From Hyphomonadaceae bacterium (GTDB lineage: Bacteria > Pseudomonadota > Alphaproteobacteria > Caulobacterales > Hyphomonadaceae), in contig JALHLR010000002.1 of NCBI GenBank assembly GCA_022844475.1, forward strand, positions 1 to 64,000: a stretch of DNA of 64,000 nucleotides. Direction: 5' to 3'. Both the position numbers and the translations under genes were made by a program. Each line of letters opens with the position of its first letter. The first letter of the stretch is position 1. The notes beneath the pieces were generated by a model. It was not told where the DNA came from. It made no database searches and saw only the letters and a list, made by a program, of their open reading frames with translations. Below, in pieces: positions 9,570 through 17,491 of this stretch.

Positions 9570-10601
9570 ATGAGCGGTGAAGATTCCAGCAAGCCCCTGA
9601 CCTATCGCGATGCAGGCGTCGACATCGACGCAGGCGATGCGCTGGTGGATGCCATCAAGCCGCTGGCGGCTTCAACCCGCCGTCCCGGCGCTGACGGCGC
9701 GCTCGGCGGTTTCGGCGGGTTGTTCGACCTGAAGGCTGCAGGGTTCAAGGACCCCGTGCTCGTTTCAGGGACGGATGGTGTCGGCACCAAGTTGATGCTG
9801 GCCTTCGCCACCAACCGGCACGAAACGATCGGCATCGACCTCGTCGCCATGTGCGTCAACGACGTGCTGGCCCAGGGCGCCGAGCCTCTCTTCTTCCTCG
9901 ACTATTTCGCGACCGGAAAGCTCGACGCTGGCACAGGCGCAAAGGTTATCACAGGAATCGCCGAGGGGTGCCGCCAGGCAGGCTGCACGCTGGTCGGCGG
10001 CGAGACGGCAGAGATGCCGGGAATGTACGCGCCGGGCCACTATGACCTTGCAGGTTTCGTGGTCGGCGCGGTCGAACGCCCCGACATCCTTCCGAAGACG
10101 GACGACATGAAGCCGGGCGACGTTCTCGTGGCGCTTGCCTCCTCCGGCCCGCACTCGAATGGGTATTCGCTGATCCGCCGCATCGTCGAGCGCACCGGGC
10201 TCGCGTGGGAAGATTGCGCGCCATTCGACGAGAAGAAGAAACTCGGCGAAGCTCTGCTCGCGCCTACGCGTATCTATGTGAAGTCGCTTCTACCCCTGAT
10301 CCGCAACAAGCGCATAAAGGGCCTCGCCCACATTACCGGCGGCGGCCTGACCGAGAACACGCCGCGCATGCTGCCGGATCATCTCGTCGCGAAAATCGAC
10401 GACAAGGCGTGGACGCTGCCGCCCGTGTTCGACTGGCTGCAACGCGCAGGTTCCGTTTCCGACGCTGAGATGCGGCGCACATTCAACTGCGGCGTCGGTA
10501 TCGTTATGGCGGTTGATCCTGTCGTGGCGCAACCGCTGATGGAGCGCCTGATCGACCAGGGCGAAGAGCCGTTCGTGATCGGCGAGCTTGGCGCAGCGTG
10601 A
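9570..10601 (+). CDS. purM: phosphoribosylformylglycinamidine cyclo-ligase (AIR synthetase)
   Basis: Fifth step of purine synthesis: ATP-dependent ring closure of FGAM to AIR in the cytoplasm. Diagnostic motifs are [14 protein letters not shown] near residue 67, [19 protein letters not shown] near 96 and [11 protein letters not shown] near 139, with the PurM C-terminal lobe ([16 protein letters not shown]) near 255. The 343 aa length matches bacterial PurM. The gene ends by overlapping the purN start by 4 nt, so the two are translationally coupled. Confidence 0.97.
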   Translation: MSGEDSSKPLTYRDAGVDIDAGDALVDAIKPLAASTRRPGADGALGGFGGLFDLKAAGFKDPVLVSGTDGVGTKLMLAFATNRHETIGIDLVAMCVNDVLAQGAEPLFFLDYFATGKLDAGTGAKVITGIAEGCRQAGCTLVGGETAEMPGMYAPGHYDLAGFVVGAVERPDILPKTDDMKPGDVLVALASSGPHSNGYSLIRRIVERTGLAWEDCAPFDEKKKLGEALLAPTRIYVKSLLPLIRNKRIKGLAHITGGGLTENTPRMLPDHLVAKIDDKAWTLPPVFDWLQRAGSVSDAEMRRTFNCGVGIVMAVDPVVAQPLMERLIDQGEEPFVIGELGAA

Positions 10602-11242
10602 CGCGGAAGCGCCTCGGCATTCTCATCTCCGGACGCGGCTCGAACATGGAGGCGCTGCTCAGGGCTGCGCTTGATCCGGCGTGGCCGTGCGAGCCTGCGC
10701 TGGTGCTGTCCAATCGGCCCGACGCAGGAGGCCTCGACAAGGCGCGCAGCTATGGCGTTCCCACTGCCGCAATCGACCACAAGATCTATGGCAAGGACCG
10801 CGAGGCTTTCGAGCGGGCTGTCGATGCCGAGCTGCGCAATGCGGGAGTTGAACTCGCTGCCCTCGCCGGCTTCATGCGCGTGCTGACGCCGTGGTTCGTG
10901 AACGCGTGGGCCGGGCGGCTGATCAACATTCACCCCTCACTTCTACCGCTCTATCCCGGCGTCGACACCCACCAGCGCTGCCTCGACGCAGGCGACGCGG
11001 TGCATGGCTGCACGGTGCACCAGGTGACGGCTGGCGTGGACGAGGGTCCGGTGATCGGATCAGCCGAAGTTGACGTCATGCCCGGCGATACGTCTGACAC
11101 GCTGGCCGCCCGCGTCCTCAAGGCCGAACACCTGCTTTATCCGCGCTGCCTCGCGGCAGTTGCGCGAAAGGGCGGAACGCGTGCGCGCGAAGATATTGTA
11201 AGCGATGGCGTGACGGTGCGTCTCTACGCCCCGCGTGGTTAG
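10598..11242 (+). CDS. purN: phosphoribosylglycinamide formyltransferase (GART)
   Basis: Third step of purine synthesis, transferring formyl from 10-formyl-THF to GAR. The phosphate-binding loop is [12 protein letters not shown] near residue 8. The catalytic triad of the family is present: Asn and His in [13 protein letters not shown], Asp in [13 protein letters not shown]. The start is GTG inside the purM stop (GTGA overlap). At 214 aa it is typical of the PurN form rather than the folate-independent PurT. It converges with the PilZ gene, and the two stops overlap by 4 nt. Confidence 0.96.
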   Translation: MTRKRLGILISGRGSNMEALLRAALDPAWPCEPALVLSNRPDAGGLDKARSYGVPTAAIDHKIYGKDREAFERAVDAELRNAGVELAALAGFMRVLTPWFVNAWAGRLINIHPSLLPLYPGVDTHQRCLDAGDAVHGCTVHQVTAGVDEGPVIGSAEVDVMPGDTSDTLAARVLKAEHLLYPRCLAAVARKGGTRAREDIVSDGVTVRLYAPRG

Positions 11243-11589
11243 GCTTTGCTCTCGCGCACGAACTGCAGCCCCGCCACACCCCAGGTCTGCCAGGTCACAT
11301 AGGCCCAGCGGCTCGTCCCCTGCGCTGTCAGCTTGACGCGATCCGGCAGGTAGGTGCTGCGCACGAACTCGATCCGTGCGCCAGTCTCGCTGATGTTCTT
11401 GACCACCACGTCCATCCGCTCGCCGGTCTGGAAGCTGATCGTGCCGGGACGCCAGGCATCTACCCGGATCGCCCGCTTGCCGAACTTCTGCACGGCGACG
11501 CGCTCAGGCGCGAACGCCGGGGTCGCGGCGATGCGCTGCATGCGCTGCGAGAGCGTCGCGGAGAGTGGTGTCTGTTTCCTGCCCAGCAT
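11239..11589 (-). CDS. PilZ domain protein
   Basis: Small single-domain PilZ protein. The visible second PilZ motif is NISETGARIEF (family consensus D/N-x-S-x-x-G); a canonical RxxxR switch is not obvious, although basic residues lie near KFGKRAIRVDAWRP. PilZ proteins usually bind cyclic di-GMP or act as protein-binding relatives that do not; without a clean RxxxR I cannot claim ligand binding. I prefer the ATG giving MLGRKQTP (116 aa) over an upstream ATG. Its 5' region contains a GANTC pair described separately. Confidence 0.82.
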   Translation of the reverse strand: MLGRKQTPLSATLSQRMQRIAATPAFAPERVAVQKFGKRAIRVDAWRPGTISFQTGERMDVVVKNISETGARIEFVRSTYLPDRVKLTAQGTSRWAYVTWQTWGVAGLQFVRESKA

Positions 11590-11592
11590 CGT

Positions 11593-11606
11593 CGACTCCA
11601 GAGTCG
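11593..11606. promoter_or_regulatory. paired GANTC sites in the PilZ upstream region
   Basis: CGACTC-CA-GAGTCG forms an inverted repeat holding two GANTC motifs 2 nt apart, starting 4 nt before the PilZ ATG. In Caulobacter-type alphaproteobacteria CcrM methylates GANTC and GcrA reads it. The arrangement is seen; the regulatory role is inference. Confidence 0.35.
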
Positions 11607-11835
11607 GATCTTGTTGCGCCACAGCGCAAGCCGCGTGCCGGTCCGGAGCCCGGCGCGCGGCCGCTTGCCCCTCGCAAGCGTCAGGCTGGCATCAGCTTGG
11701 TCGCCGTTTTCTGCCACACCGCCCGGCATGCGGCGCAGAACGGAGCAGTTCGCCTGACCGATGAAGCCGTTAAGCATGACCCACTCCGTGGCCGTCCTCT
11801 GGACGGGCCGGGCAAGTCGCGGCTACCTAACGACC

Positions 11836-12732
11836 ATGACCCACGCTTCCGAAACCTCCCTGATCGAAGCCCGCAAGGCCCGGGCAGTCGCCTGGTTCCA
11901 GCAGCTCCAGACCGACATCATCGGCCGCTTCGAGGCGCTTGAGGAGGCCGCCGGCCCGCCGCTGTACAAGGGCGCTGCCGGCCGATTCGAAAAGACGCCC
12001 TGGAAGCGCGGCGATGGCTCGAAGGATCTCGGCGGCGGCACAATGGCCATCATGAAGGGCCGGCTTTTCGAGAAGGTCGGCGTGCATGTCAGCTGCGTCT
12101 ATGGCGAGTTCGCGCCGGAATTTGCAAAGACCATCCCCGGCTCGGACGCTTCCGGCGGCAGGTTCTGGGCTTCGGGCATCTCGCTGATCGCCCACATGGT
12201 CAATCCACGCGTACCGGCGGTGCACATGAACACGCGCATGCTGGTCACCTCGGAGAGCTGGTTCGGCGGCGGCGCGGACCTCACGCCCCTGCTCGACTAC
12301 CAGCGCCAGCAGGACTTCCCCGACACAATCGAGTTCCACGCCGCCATGCAGGCCGCCTGCGACGCGCATCCGCCCGTCGACTACGCCGCGATGAAGAAGC
12401 ACTGCGAGGAATACTTCTACCTGCCCCACCGCGACGAACCGCGCGGCATCGGCGGCATCTTCTACGACCGCTACAATTCAGGTGACTGGGAGAAGGACTT
12501 CGCGTTCACGCAGGATGTCGGTCGCGAGTTCGCGAAGGTCTATCCGGAGATCGTCCGCAAGCGGATGGCCGAAAGCTGGTCGCCCGCCGAGCGCGAGGAA
12601 CAGCTGATCCGCCGCGGCCGCTATGTCGAGTTCAACCTCCTCTACGACCGCGGCACGACGTTCGGCCTGAAGACCGGCGGCAATGTCGCCAGCATCCTCT
12701 CGTCCATGCCGCCCGTGGTGAAGTGGCCTTAG
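11836..12732 (+). CDS. hemF: aerobic coproporphyrinogen III oxidase
   Basis: Oxygen-dependent decarboxylation of coproporphyrinogen III to protoporphyrinogen IX in heme synthesis. Family signatures are [15 protein letters not shown] near residue 115, [12 protein letters not shown] near 139, [19 protein letters not shown] near 192 and the C-terminal [20 protein letters not shown]. The inner ATG at 11836 (MTHASETSL) is preferred; the longer in-frame extension would add 25 unconserved residues. The resulting 298 aa is normal for HemF. It converges on the tRNA nucleotidyltransferase-family gene with 34 nt between stops. Confidence 0.96.
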   Translation: MTHASETSLIEARKARAVAWFQQLQTDIIGRFEALEEAAGPPLYKGAAGRFEKTPWKRGDGSKDLGGGTMAIMKGRLFEKVGVHVSCVYGEFAPEFAKTIPGSDASGGRFWASGISLIAHMVNPRVPAVHMNTRMLVTSESWFGGGADLTPLLDYQRQQDFPDTIEFHAAMQAACDAHPPVDYAAMKKHCEEYFYLPHRDEPRGIGGIFYDRYNSGDWEKDFAFTQDVGREFAKVYPEIVRKRMAESWSPAEREEQLIRRGRYVEFNLLYDRGTTFGLKTGGNVASILSSMPPVVKWP

Positions 12733-12766
12733 AACGACCGGACGGCCGGACAATCCAGCTTCGCGA

Positions 12767-13963
12767 TCAGACCAGTCGAAGCAACTCCTCCCGCCCGAGC
12801 GAAAAGTCGCTCGAAATCCACGCCTCCTCAGCCGTCTTCAACGCTTTCCCCACCATCGGACCAGTGGCAAGGCCAGCAGCAAGCAGGTCGGCGCCTGTCA
12901 GCGGCATCGTCGGCGACGACCAGCTGCCTGCGGCGGACAGGACCGTCCGCCAGTGCGCCGCGCCAGAGCCCGCAAGCGCCAGCGCTGCGCGATCCTTCAC
13001 AACCTGCACGCCAGACCTGTAGATTGCCGCCCTTATCTGCGCCGGGGTTGCCCCTTCCAGGGCACTCTGGTCGCCGGCCGCGCGATTGAGCCTGTAACGC
13101 TCTTCGTTCGACAACTTCAGCCGATTGCTCACCTCGCGAACGGCTGCTTCATCCTTCCAGAAGAGGGCCAGCATGCGCTGCATCGGATCAGGGGCAACAC
13201 CATCGTCGCGCGCCGTCGTCACAAGCCTGTCGAGCAGGTCCAGTCCTTTCGCCTCCGGGAACAGCTGCGCCAGCACGCCGCTCGCCTCCATCGCCCGCAG
13301 GGACGGCATGGGCTGCGGCGCCGCGAGCAGCTTCTTCGTCTCCATCCAGATCCGCTCGGCGGAAATGCCGGCCAGCCCAGCGCGTAACCGTCCGCACGCC
13401 TCCAGCCCAGCTGCATCCGGCGCCTCGCGCGCGTACCAGGCCTGAAAACGGAAGAAGCGGAGGATGCGGAGATAGTCCTCGCGGATGCGCGTGTCGGGAT
13501 CGCCGACAAAAACGATCCGGCGCGCGGTGACGTCATCGAGGCCGCCGCCAGTGGGATCATGCACCGCGCCCTCGCGATCAACGTAGAGCGCATTCATCCG
13601 GAAGTCGCGCCGCTGCGCGTCCTCGGACCAATCTGTCGTGAACGCCACCACAGCCCGCCGCCCGTCCGTCTCGACGTCGCGCCGCATTGTCGTCACCTCG
13701 AACGGCTTGTGATCGGCGACCACGGTCAGCGTGCCATGCTCGATGCCGGTGGGGTGAACCGCGATGCCTTCGGCGCGCATCACCTGCTCCACCCGATCAG
13801 GCGTCAGCTGCGTCGCGATATCGATATCAGCAACAGGCTCGCCCAGCAGGGCATTTCGCACGCACCCGCCGACGAACCGCGCGCAACCTGGCTGCGCTGC
13901 TTCCAGCGCATCCATTACCCGCTGTGCGGCGATCATCCAGGGCTGGGGCGCCAGCCGGTGCAT
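12767..13963 (-). CDS. CCA tRNA nucleotidyltransferase / poly(A) polymerase family
   Basis: Class II nucleotidyltransferase that adds CCA to tRNA 3' ends or acts as a poly(A) polymerase. The head domain shows FVGGCVRNALLGEPVADIDI near residue 30, containing the GG motif and catalytic DxD, then the ERRDFRMN-type flexible motif as AQRRDFRMNALYVD near 117, and the RNA-binding motif EDYLRILRFFRFQAW near 162. The C-terminal body is helical. The alphaproteobacterial members of this family are usually annotated as the CCA-adding enzyme. It lies 3 nt upstream-side of the DUF6111 gene and the stops and starts are tightly packed, so it is the distal gene of a four-gene minus-strand run. Confidence 0.92.
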   Translation of the reverse strand: MHRLAPQPWMIAAQRVMDALEAAQPGCARFVGGCVRNALLGEPVADIDIATQLTPDRVEQVMRAEGIAVHPTGIEHGTLTVVADHKPFEVTTMRRDVETDGRRAVVAFTTDWSEDAQRRDFRMNALYVDREGAVHDPTGGGLDDVTARRIVFVGDPDTRIREDYLRILRFFRFQAWYAREAPDAAGLEACGRLRAGLAGISAERIWMETKKLLAAPQPMPSLRAMEASGVLAQLFPEAKGLDLLDRLVTTARDDGVAPDPMQRMLALFWKDEAAVREVSNRLKLSNEERYRLNRAAGDQSALEGATPAQIRAAIYRSGVQVVKDRAALALAGSGAAHWRTVLSAAGSWSSPTMPLTGADLLAAGLATGPMVGKALKTAEEAWISSDFSLGREELLRLV

Positions 13964-13966
13964 GGA

Positions 13967-14311
13967 TCAATTGCCCGTATCGCGCGGCGCAACCGGCGCC
14001 TGCGACGGGGTGATGGTTGTGGTGTTCTCGCCGCCCGGCAGGGCGGCCTGCGCGCAGTCGACCTCTTTCGGCGGCACGATGCGGCCTTCCGCGTCATATC
14101 GCACGGGGTCGTAGCACTTCTCCGTCTCGCGCGGCTGGAAGATGGCGGGCAGGATCAGCCCCAGCACCGCGATCACCCCGCCGATGATCACCAGCCGGGT
14201 CAACGGCCAGCGATCCCGCACGCGCAGGTCCCGCGAGGCGGCCCGATAGACCAGGAACACCGCGAACGGGATGAGGAAGAGCAGGAGTTCGATCAGGATA
14301 CGCTGGGTCAT
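13967..14311 (-). CDS. DUF6111-like small membrane protein
   Basis: 114 aa with two membrane helices (residues 4-24, ILIELLLFLIPFAVFLVYR, and 41-59, LVIIGGVIAVLGLILPAIF), followed by a periplasm-facing tail with two Cys residues (EKCYDPV and EVDCAQ) that could form a disulfide. The family occurs beside a CCA-adding-type enzyme and a CoA-type Nudix gene in other alphaproteobacteria, which is the order seen here. Function is unknown. Confidence 0.8.
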   Translation of the reverse strand: MTQRILIELLLFLIPFAVFLVYRAASRDLRVRDRWPLTRLVIIGGVIAVLGLILPAIFQPRETEKCYDPVRYDAEGRIVPPKEVDCAQAALPGGENTTTITPSQAPVAPRDTGN

Positions 14312-14322
14312 GCTTGTCCGGG

Positions 14323-14949
14323 TCAGGCGCCATAGAGGCGGTCATAGAGGGATTTCAGAATGCCCGCCGTGGCGCCCCATATATAGCGCCCGTTGTGCGG
14401 CATGGCGTAATAGGCGCGCAAGACCCCCCTGTATTCCTTCTCGTGACGTTCATGGTTGGCCGCGTCCATCAGGAAGCTCAGCGGCGTCTCGAAGACGTCG
14501 GCAACTTCGCGTGCATGGGGAACCGGAACAAAACCGTCCGGCAGCAGCCCCACGAATGGCGCGATCGCAAATCCGCTGCCTGTGAGGTAGGTATCGCCCT
14601 GTCCCAGCAGCTTTACGCTCGCCTGATCGACGCCGACCTCCTCGTGCGCCTCGCGCAGGGCCGCCTGCAGCGGCGTCTCCCCGGGCTCGATCCGGCCGCC
14701 CGGGAAGGCCACCTGCCCCGCATGGCTCGCCATCGTCTCAGGCCGAAGCGTCAGCAGCACGCTGAAATCCTCGCCTCGGTCAATCAACCCGACCAGGACA
14801 GCCGCACGCCGATAGACACCGCCCGGAGGCGCGCGCCAGTCGGGGTTCAGGTCATAGTCTGTCCGCACGGGCTCATCGAAGGTTGCATCCATCGATTCCA
14901 GACGATCGGCCGCACGCACGAGAAAGTCCTCTTTGGAGCTGAAAGTCAT
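14323..14949 (-). CDS. Nudix hydrolase, CoA pyrophosphatase type
   Basis: Predicted to hydrolyse the pyrophosphate of CoA or acyl-CoA to phosphopantetheine plus 3',5'-ADP. The Nudix box is complete (GGRIEPGETPLQAALREAHE continuing EVGV) near residues 84-107 and is preceded by the CoA-group signature region LLTLRPETMASHAGQVAFPG. Length 208 aa fits. Only 3 nt separate it from the DUF1285 gene, so it is cotranscribed. Substrate preference for CoA is inferred from the subfamily motif. Confidence 0.88.
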   Translation of the reverse strand: MTFSSKEDFLVRAADRLESMDATFDEPVRTDYDLNPDWRAPPGGVYRRAAVLVGLIDRGEDFSVLLTLRPETMASHAGQVAFPGGRIEPGETPLQAALREAHEEVGVDQASVKLLGQGDTYLTGSGFAIAPFVGLLPDGFVPVPHAREVADVFETPLSFLMDAANHERHEKEYRGVLRAYYAMPHNGRYIWGATAGILKSLYDRLYGA

Positions 14950-14952
14950 GGG

Positions 14953-15540
14953 CTAAGCCGTTTTGCCTACTGGAAACCGGATTCCCGAGGACGCCACGCT
15001 CATCGTCGCCGCCCCTGCGTCCTGCTCGGCCCAGCTGACCAGTTCGTACCAGGCCGTCCGCGCCAGCCTCGCCTCCAGCCCGCCGCGCACCCGGACATAG
15101 GTCGACGGCTCGCCGGTCCCGGCATCCGTCTCGACACGGAGCGGATGGTCGGCGTCAACTGCCACGACATCGCCCACATTGGTCGTGACCAGTATCACTT
15201 GATGTCCGCCCGACTCATGCCGGTCCACCCGAACCCCGAGAAACGGGGAGTCCTCCACCTTCACCACCACTTTTTCGTGAGGGGTTACGAGGTAATGCCC
15301 GTCGGGGTCCCGCCGCAGGATCGTCGAGAACAGGCGAACGAGCTTTTCCCGGCTGAACCGCACGCCATCCTGCCACCAGGAGCCGTCGCGGCGGATTTCC
15401 AGGCCGATGTCCCCGCAATGGTCGGGGTTCCACAAATGCACCGGAGGCAAGGAACGGGGCTTTTCCAAACCCGCTTCCACCTGCAAGGTGGAAACCAGCT
15501 CCGCAAGCGATATGGCGTTCGGGGCAATCGCGTTCGACAT
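14953..15540 (-). CDS. DUF1285 domain protein
   Basis: 195 aa soluble protein, function unknown. Typical DUF1285 features are PPVHLWNPDHCGDIGLEIRR near residue 32, a GSWWQDGVRFSREKLVRLF segment near 56 and YLVTPHEKVVVKVEDSPF near 88. It is the first gene of the minus-strand run ending at the tRNA nucleotidyltransferase-family gene, and is divergent from moxR with under 50 nt between the starts. Confidence 0.85.
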   Translation of the reverse strand: MSNAIAPNAISLAELVSTLQVEAGLEKPRSLPPVHLWNPDHCGDIGLEIRRDGSWWQDGVRFSREKLVRLFSTILRRDPDGHYLVTPHEKVVVKVEDSPFLGVRVDRHESGGHQVILVTTNVGDVVAVDADHPLRVETDAGTGEPSTYVRVRGGLEARLARTAWYELVSWAEQDAGAATMSVASSGIRFPVGKTA

Positions 15541-15587
15541 GGGCGGCTCGGCTCCGGGTTCGCCTCACAGATAGGTAAATGCGCAGC

Positions 15588-16595
15588 ATGAGTGAAGCCG
15601 GTATCGCCAACGCTCCCACCCAGGACATCGTCAAGGAAGCTGACGCCGCTGTGCAGCTGCTGGCCCAGGTCCGCGCCGAGATCGGCAAGGTCGTGTTCGG
15701 GCAGGAGCGCGTCGTCGAACTCGTGCTCGCCACCATCCTTGCGGGCGGCCATGCCCTGCTGATCGGCGCCCCGGGCCTAGCCAAGACCAAGCTGGTGGAG
15801 ACCACCGCCCGTGCGCTTGGCCTCGACTGGGGCCGGGTCCAGTTCACGCCAGACCTGATGCCGTCCGACATCCTCGGCTCGGAAATCCTCGACGAGAGCG
15901 GCGGCGGCGGTCGCGCCTTCCGCTTCGTGAAGGGTCCGATCTTCACCAGCCTGCTGATGGCTGACGAGATCAACCGCGCCTCGCCCCGCACCCAGTCCGC
16001 CCTGCTGCAGGCGATGCAGGAGCGGCATGTCACCGTCGCCGGCGCCAGCTACGACCTGCCCAAACCGTTCCACGTCCTCGCCACGCAGAACCCGATCGAG
16101 CAGGAAGGCACCTACCCGCTGCCGGAAGCGCAGCTCGATCGTTTCCTTCTGAAAGTCGACGTCGACTATCCGGACGCCGAAACAGAACGCCGCATCCTCG
16201 TCGAGACGACAGGCATGGGCGACGCCGTCGTCCGTCCGGTCCTCGACGCCGAAAAGCTGATTGCGCTCCAGTCGCTTGTCCGCCGCATGCCTGTGCCAGA
16301 GACTGTGCTCGAGGCGATCCTCCGCCTCATCCGTTCGGCGCGTCCGGAGCAGACCGATCATCCACAGGTCAAGAAGCGCGTCGACTGGGGTCCGTCGCCG
16401 CGCGCCGGTCAGGCTCTCATGCTCGCCGCCCGTTCGCGAGCGCTGCTGCGAGGCCGTCTCGCCCCGTCGCTCGACGATATCGAGGCTCTGGCCGAACCCG
16501 CGCTCGGCCACCGCATGGCGCTGGCCTACGATCCGACCGGCCAGGGTGGCACGCTGTCGGCGCTGATCCAGGAACTTGCCGCCAAAGCCGCCTAA
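15588..16595 (+). CDS. MoxR-family AAA ATPase
   Basis: MoxR-type chaperone ATPase, thought to act on VWA-domain partners. Walker A is GAPGLAKTK near residue 60, Walker B MADEINRASPRTQSALLQAM near 123, sensor region FHVLATQNPIEQEGTYPLPE near 157. Two in-frame ATGs lie 9 nt apart; I chose the second (MSEAGIANAP). It heads a plus-strand operon with DUF58, BatA/DUF4159 and VWA-like genes, the standard context of alphaproteobacterial MoxR systems linked to envelope stress and cell shape. Confidence 0.93.
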   Translation: MSEAGIANAPTQDIVKEADAAVQLLAQVRAEIGKVVFGQERVVELVLATILAGGHALLIGAPGLAKTKLVETTARALGLDWGRVQFTPDLMPSDILGSEILDESGGGGRAFRFVKGPIFTSLLMADEINRASPRTQSALLQAMQERHVTVAGASYDLPKPFHVLATQNPIEQEGTYPLPEAQLDRFLLKVDVDYPDAETERRILVETTGMGDAVVRPVLDAEKLIALQSLVRRMPVPETVLEAILRLIRSARPEQTDHPQVKKRVDWGPSPRAGQALMLAARSRALLRGRLAPSLDDIEALAEPALGHRMALAYDPTGQGGTLSALIQELAAKAA

Positions 16596-16615
16596 CGCCT
16601 TCAGGACCTCCCCAC

Positions 16616-17491
16616 TTGCCCCAGGCGCCACTCTCGCAACTGAAAGCCGAAGCCGCCGCACTAGCCGGCGACCTCGGCACGCTGACGACGCGCGCCCGCG
16701 CGGCGAGCGCAGCGCACCTCGGCTCCGCCGGGCGACGCAAGGCCGGCATGGGCGAGAATTTCTGGCAGTACCGCCGCCACACCACTGAAGACAGCGTCGA
16801 GCGGGTCGACTGGCGCCGGTCCGCGCGCGAGGAAAACCTCTTCGTCCGCGAGACAGAACTCGAAACCGCGCGTACGTTCCTGTTCTGGTGCGACCCCAGC
16901 CCCGGCTTCAACTGGTCGAGCGCAGACAGCGCGCCGCTGAAGGCCGACCGCGCCCTTCTTCTCTGTATGGCGCTCGCCGGCGCACTTTCCCGCTCAGGCG
17001 AACGTTGTGGCGCACTTGGCGGCGGCCGGAGCGCAGTCTCGGGGGCGCGCGCGCCCTCGCGTGTCGGCGAGGACATCCGCAACTTCAAGCCCGACCTCCC
17101 TTTCCCGAAGCCGCCGCGCGACACCGCCGCAGCGGTGATCTGCAGCGACTTCTACTCGCCGCTCGAAGAATGGCGCGCGCGCCTCTCGCCCGTCGCCGCC
17201 AAGTGCCGCGATGGCGTTCTGCTGCAGGTCTGCGACCCGATCGAGGAGGCCTATCCCTTCAACGGCCGCGTGCGATTTTTCCGCCCCGGACAGGATCGTG
17301 AGCGCCTGATCGGCCGCGCCGAGTCCATCCGCGAGGGCTATCTCGACAAGTTCGCCAAGCGCCGTCAGGACATGACAGATCTCGCCGCCGAGCTCGGCTG
17401 GCGCTTCGTCTCCCACGTCACCAGCGAAGAAGCGCGCACGCCGCTCGGCAAGCTGGCCTACGGCTTCGAGCTGAGCGGGGTCGCCGCTTGA
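16616..17491 (+). CDS. DUF58 domain protein
   Basis: DUF58 proteins are VWA-like partners of MoxR ATPases. The conserved region lies at ENFWQYRRHTTEDSVERVDW and RSAREENLFVRETELETART near residue 45-80, followed by CDFYSPLEEW-type sequence near 178 (ICSDFYSPLEEWRARLSP). The start is TTG at 16616, 20 nt after the moxR stop, with a weak SD (CAGGA). It ends in a 4-nt overlap with the next gene (TTGA). Confidence 0.9.
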   Translation: MPQAPLSQLKAEAAALAGDLGTLTTRARAASAAHLGSAGRRKAGMGENFWQYRRHTTEDSVERVDWRRSAREENLFVRETELETARTFLFWCDPSPGFNWSSADSAPLKADRALLLCMALAGALSRSGERCGALGGGRSAVSGARAPSRVGEDIRNFKPDLPFPKPPRDTAAAVICSDFYSPLEEWRARLSPVAAKCRDGVLLQVCDPIEEAYPFNGRVRFFRPGQDRERLIGRAESIREGYLDKFAKRRQDMTDLAAELGWRFVSHVTSEEARTPLGKLAYGFELSGVAA

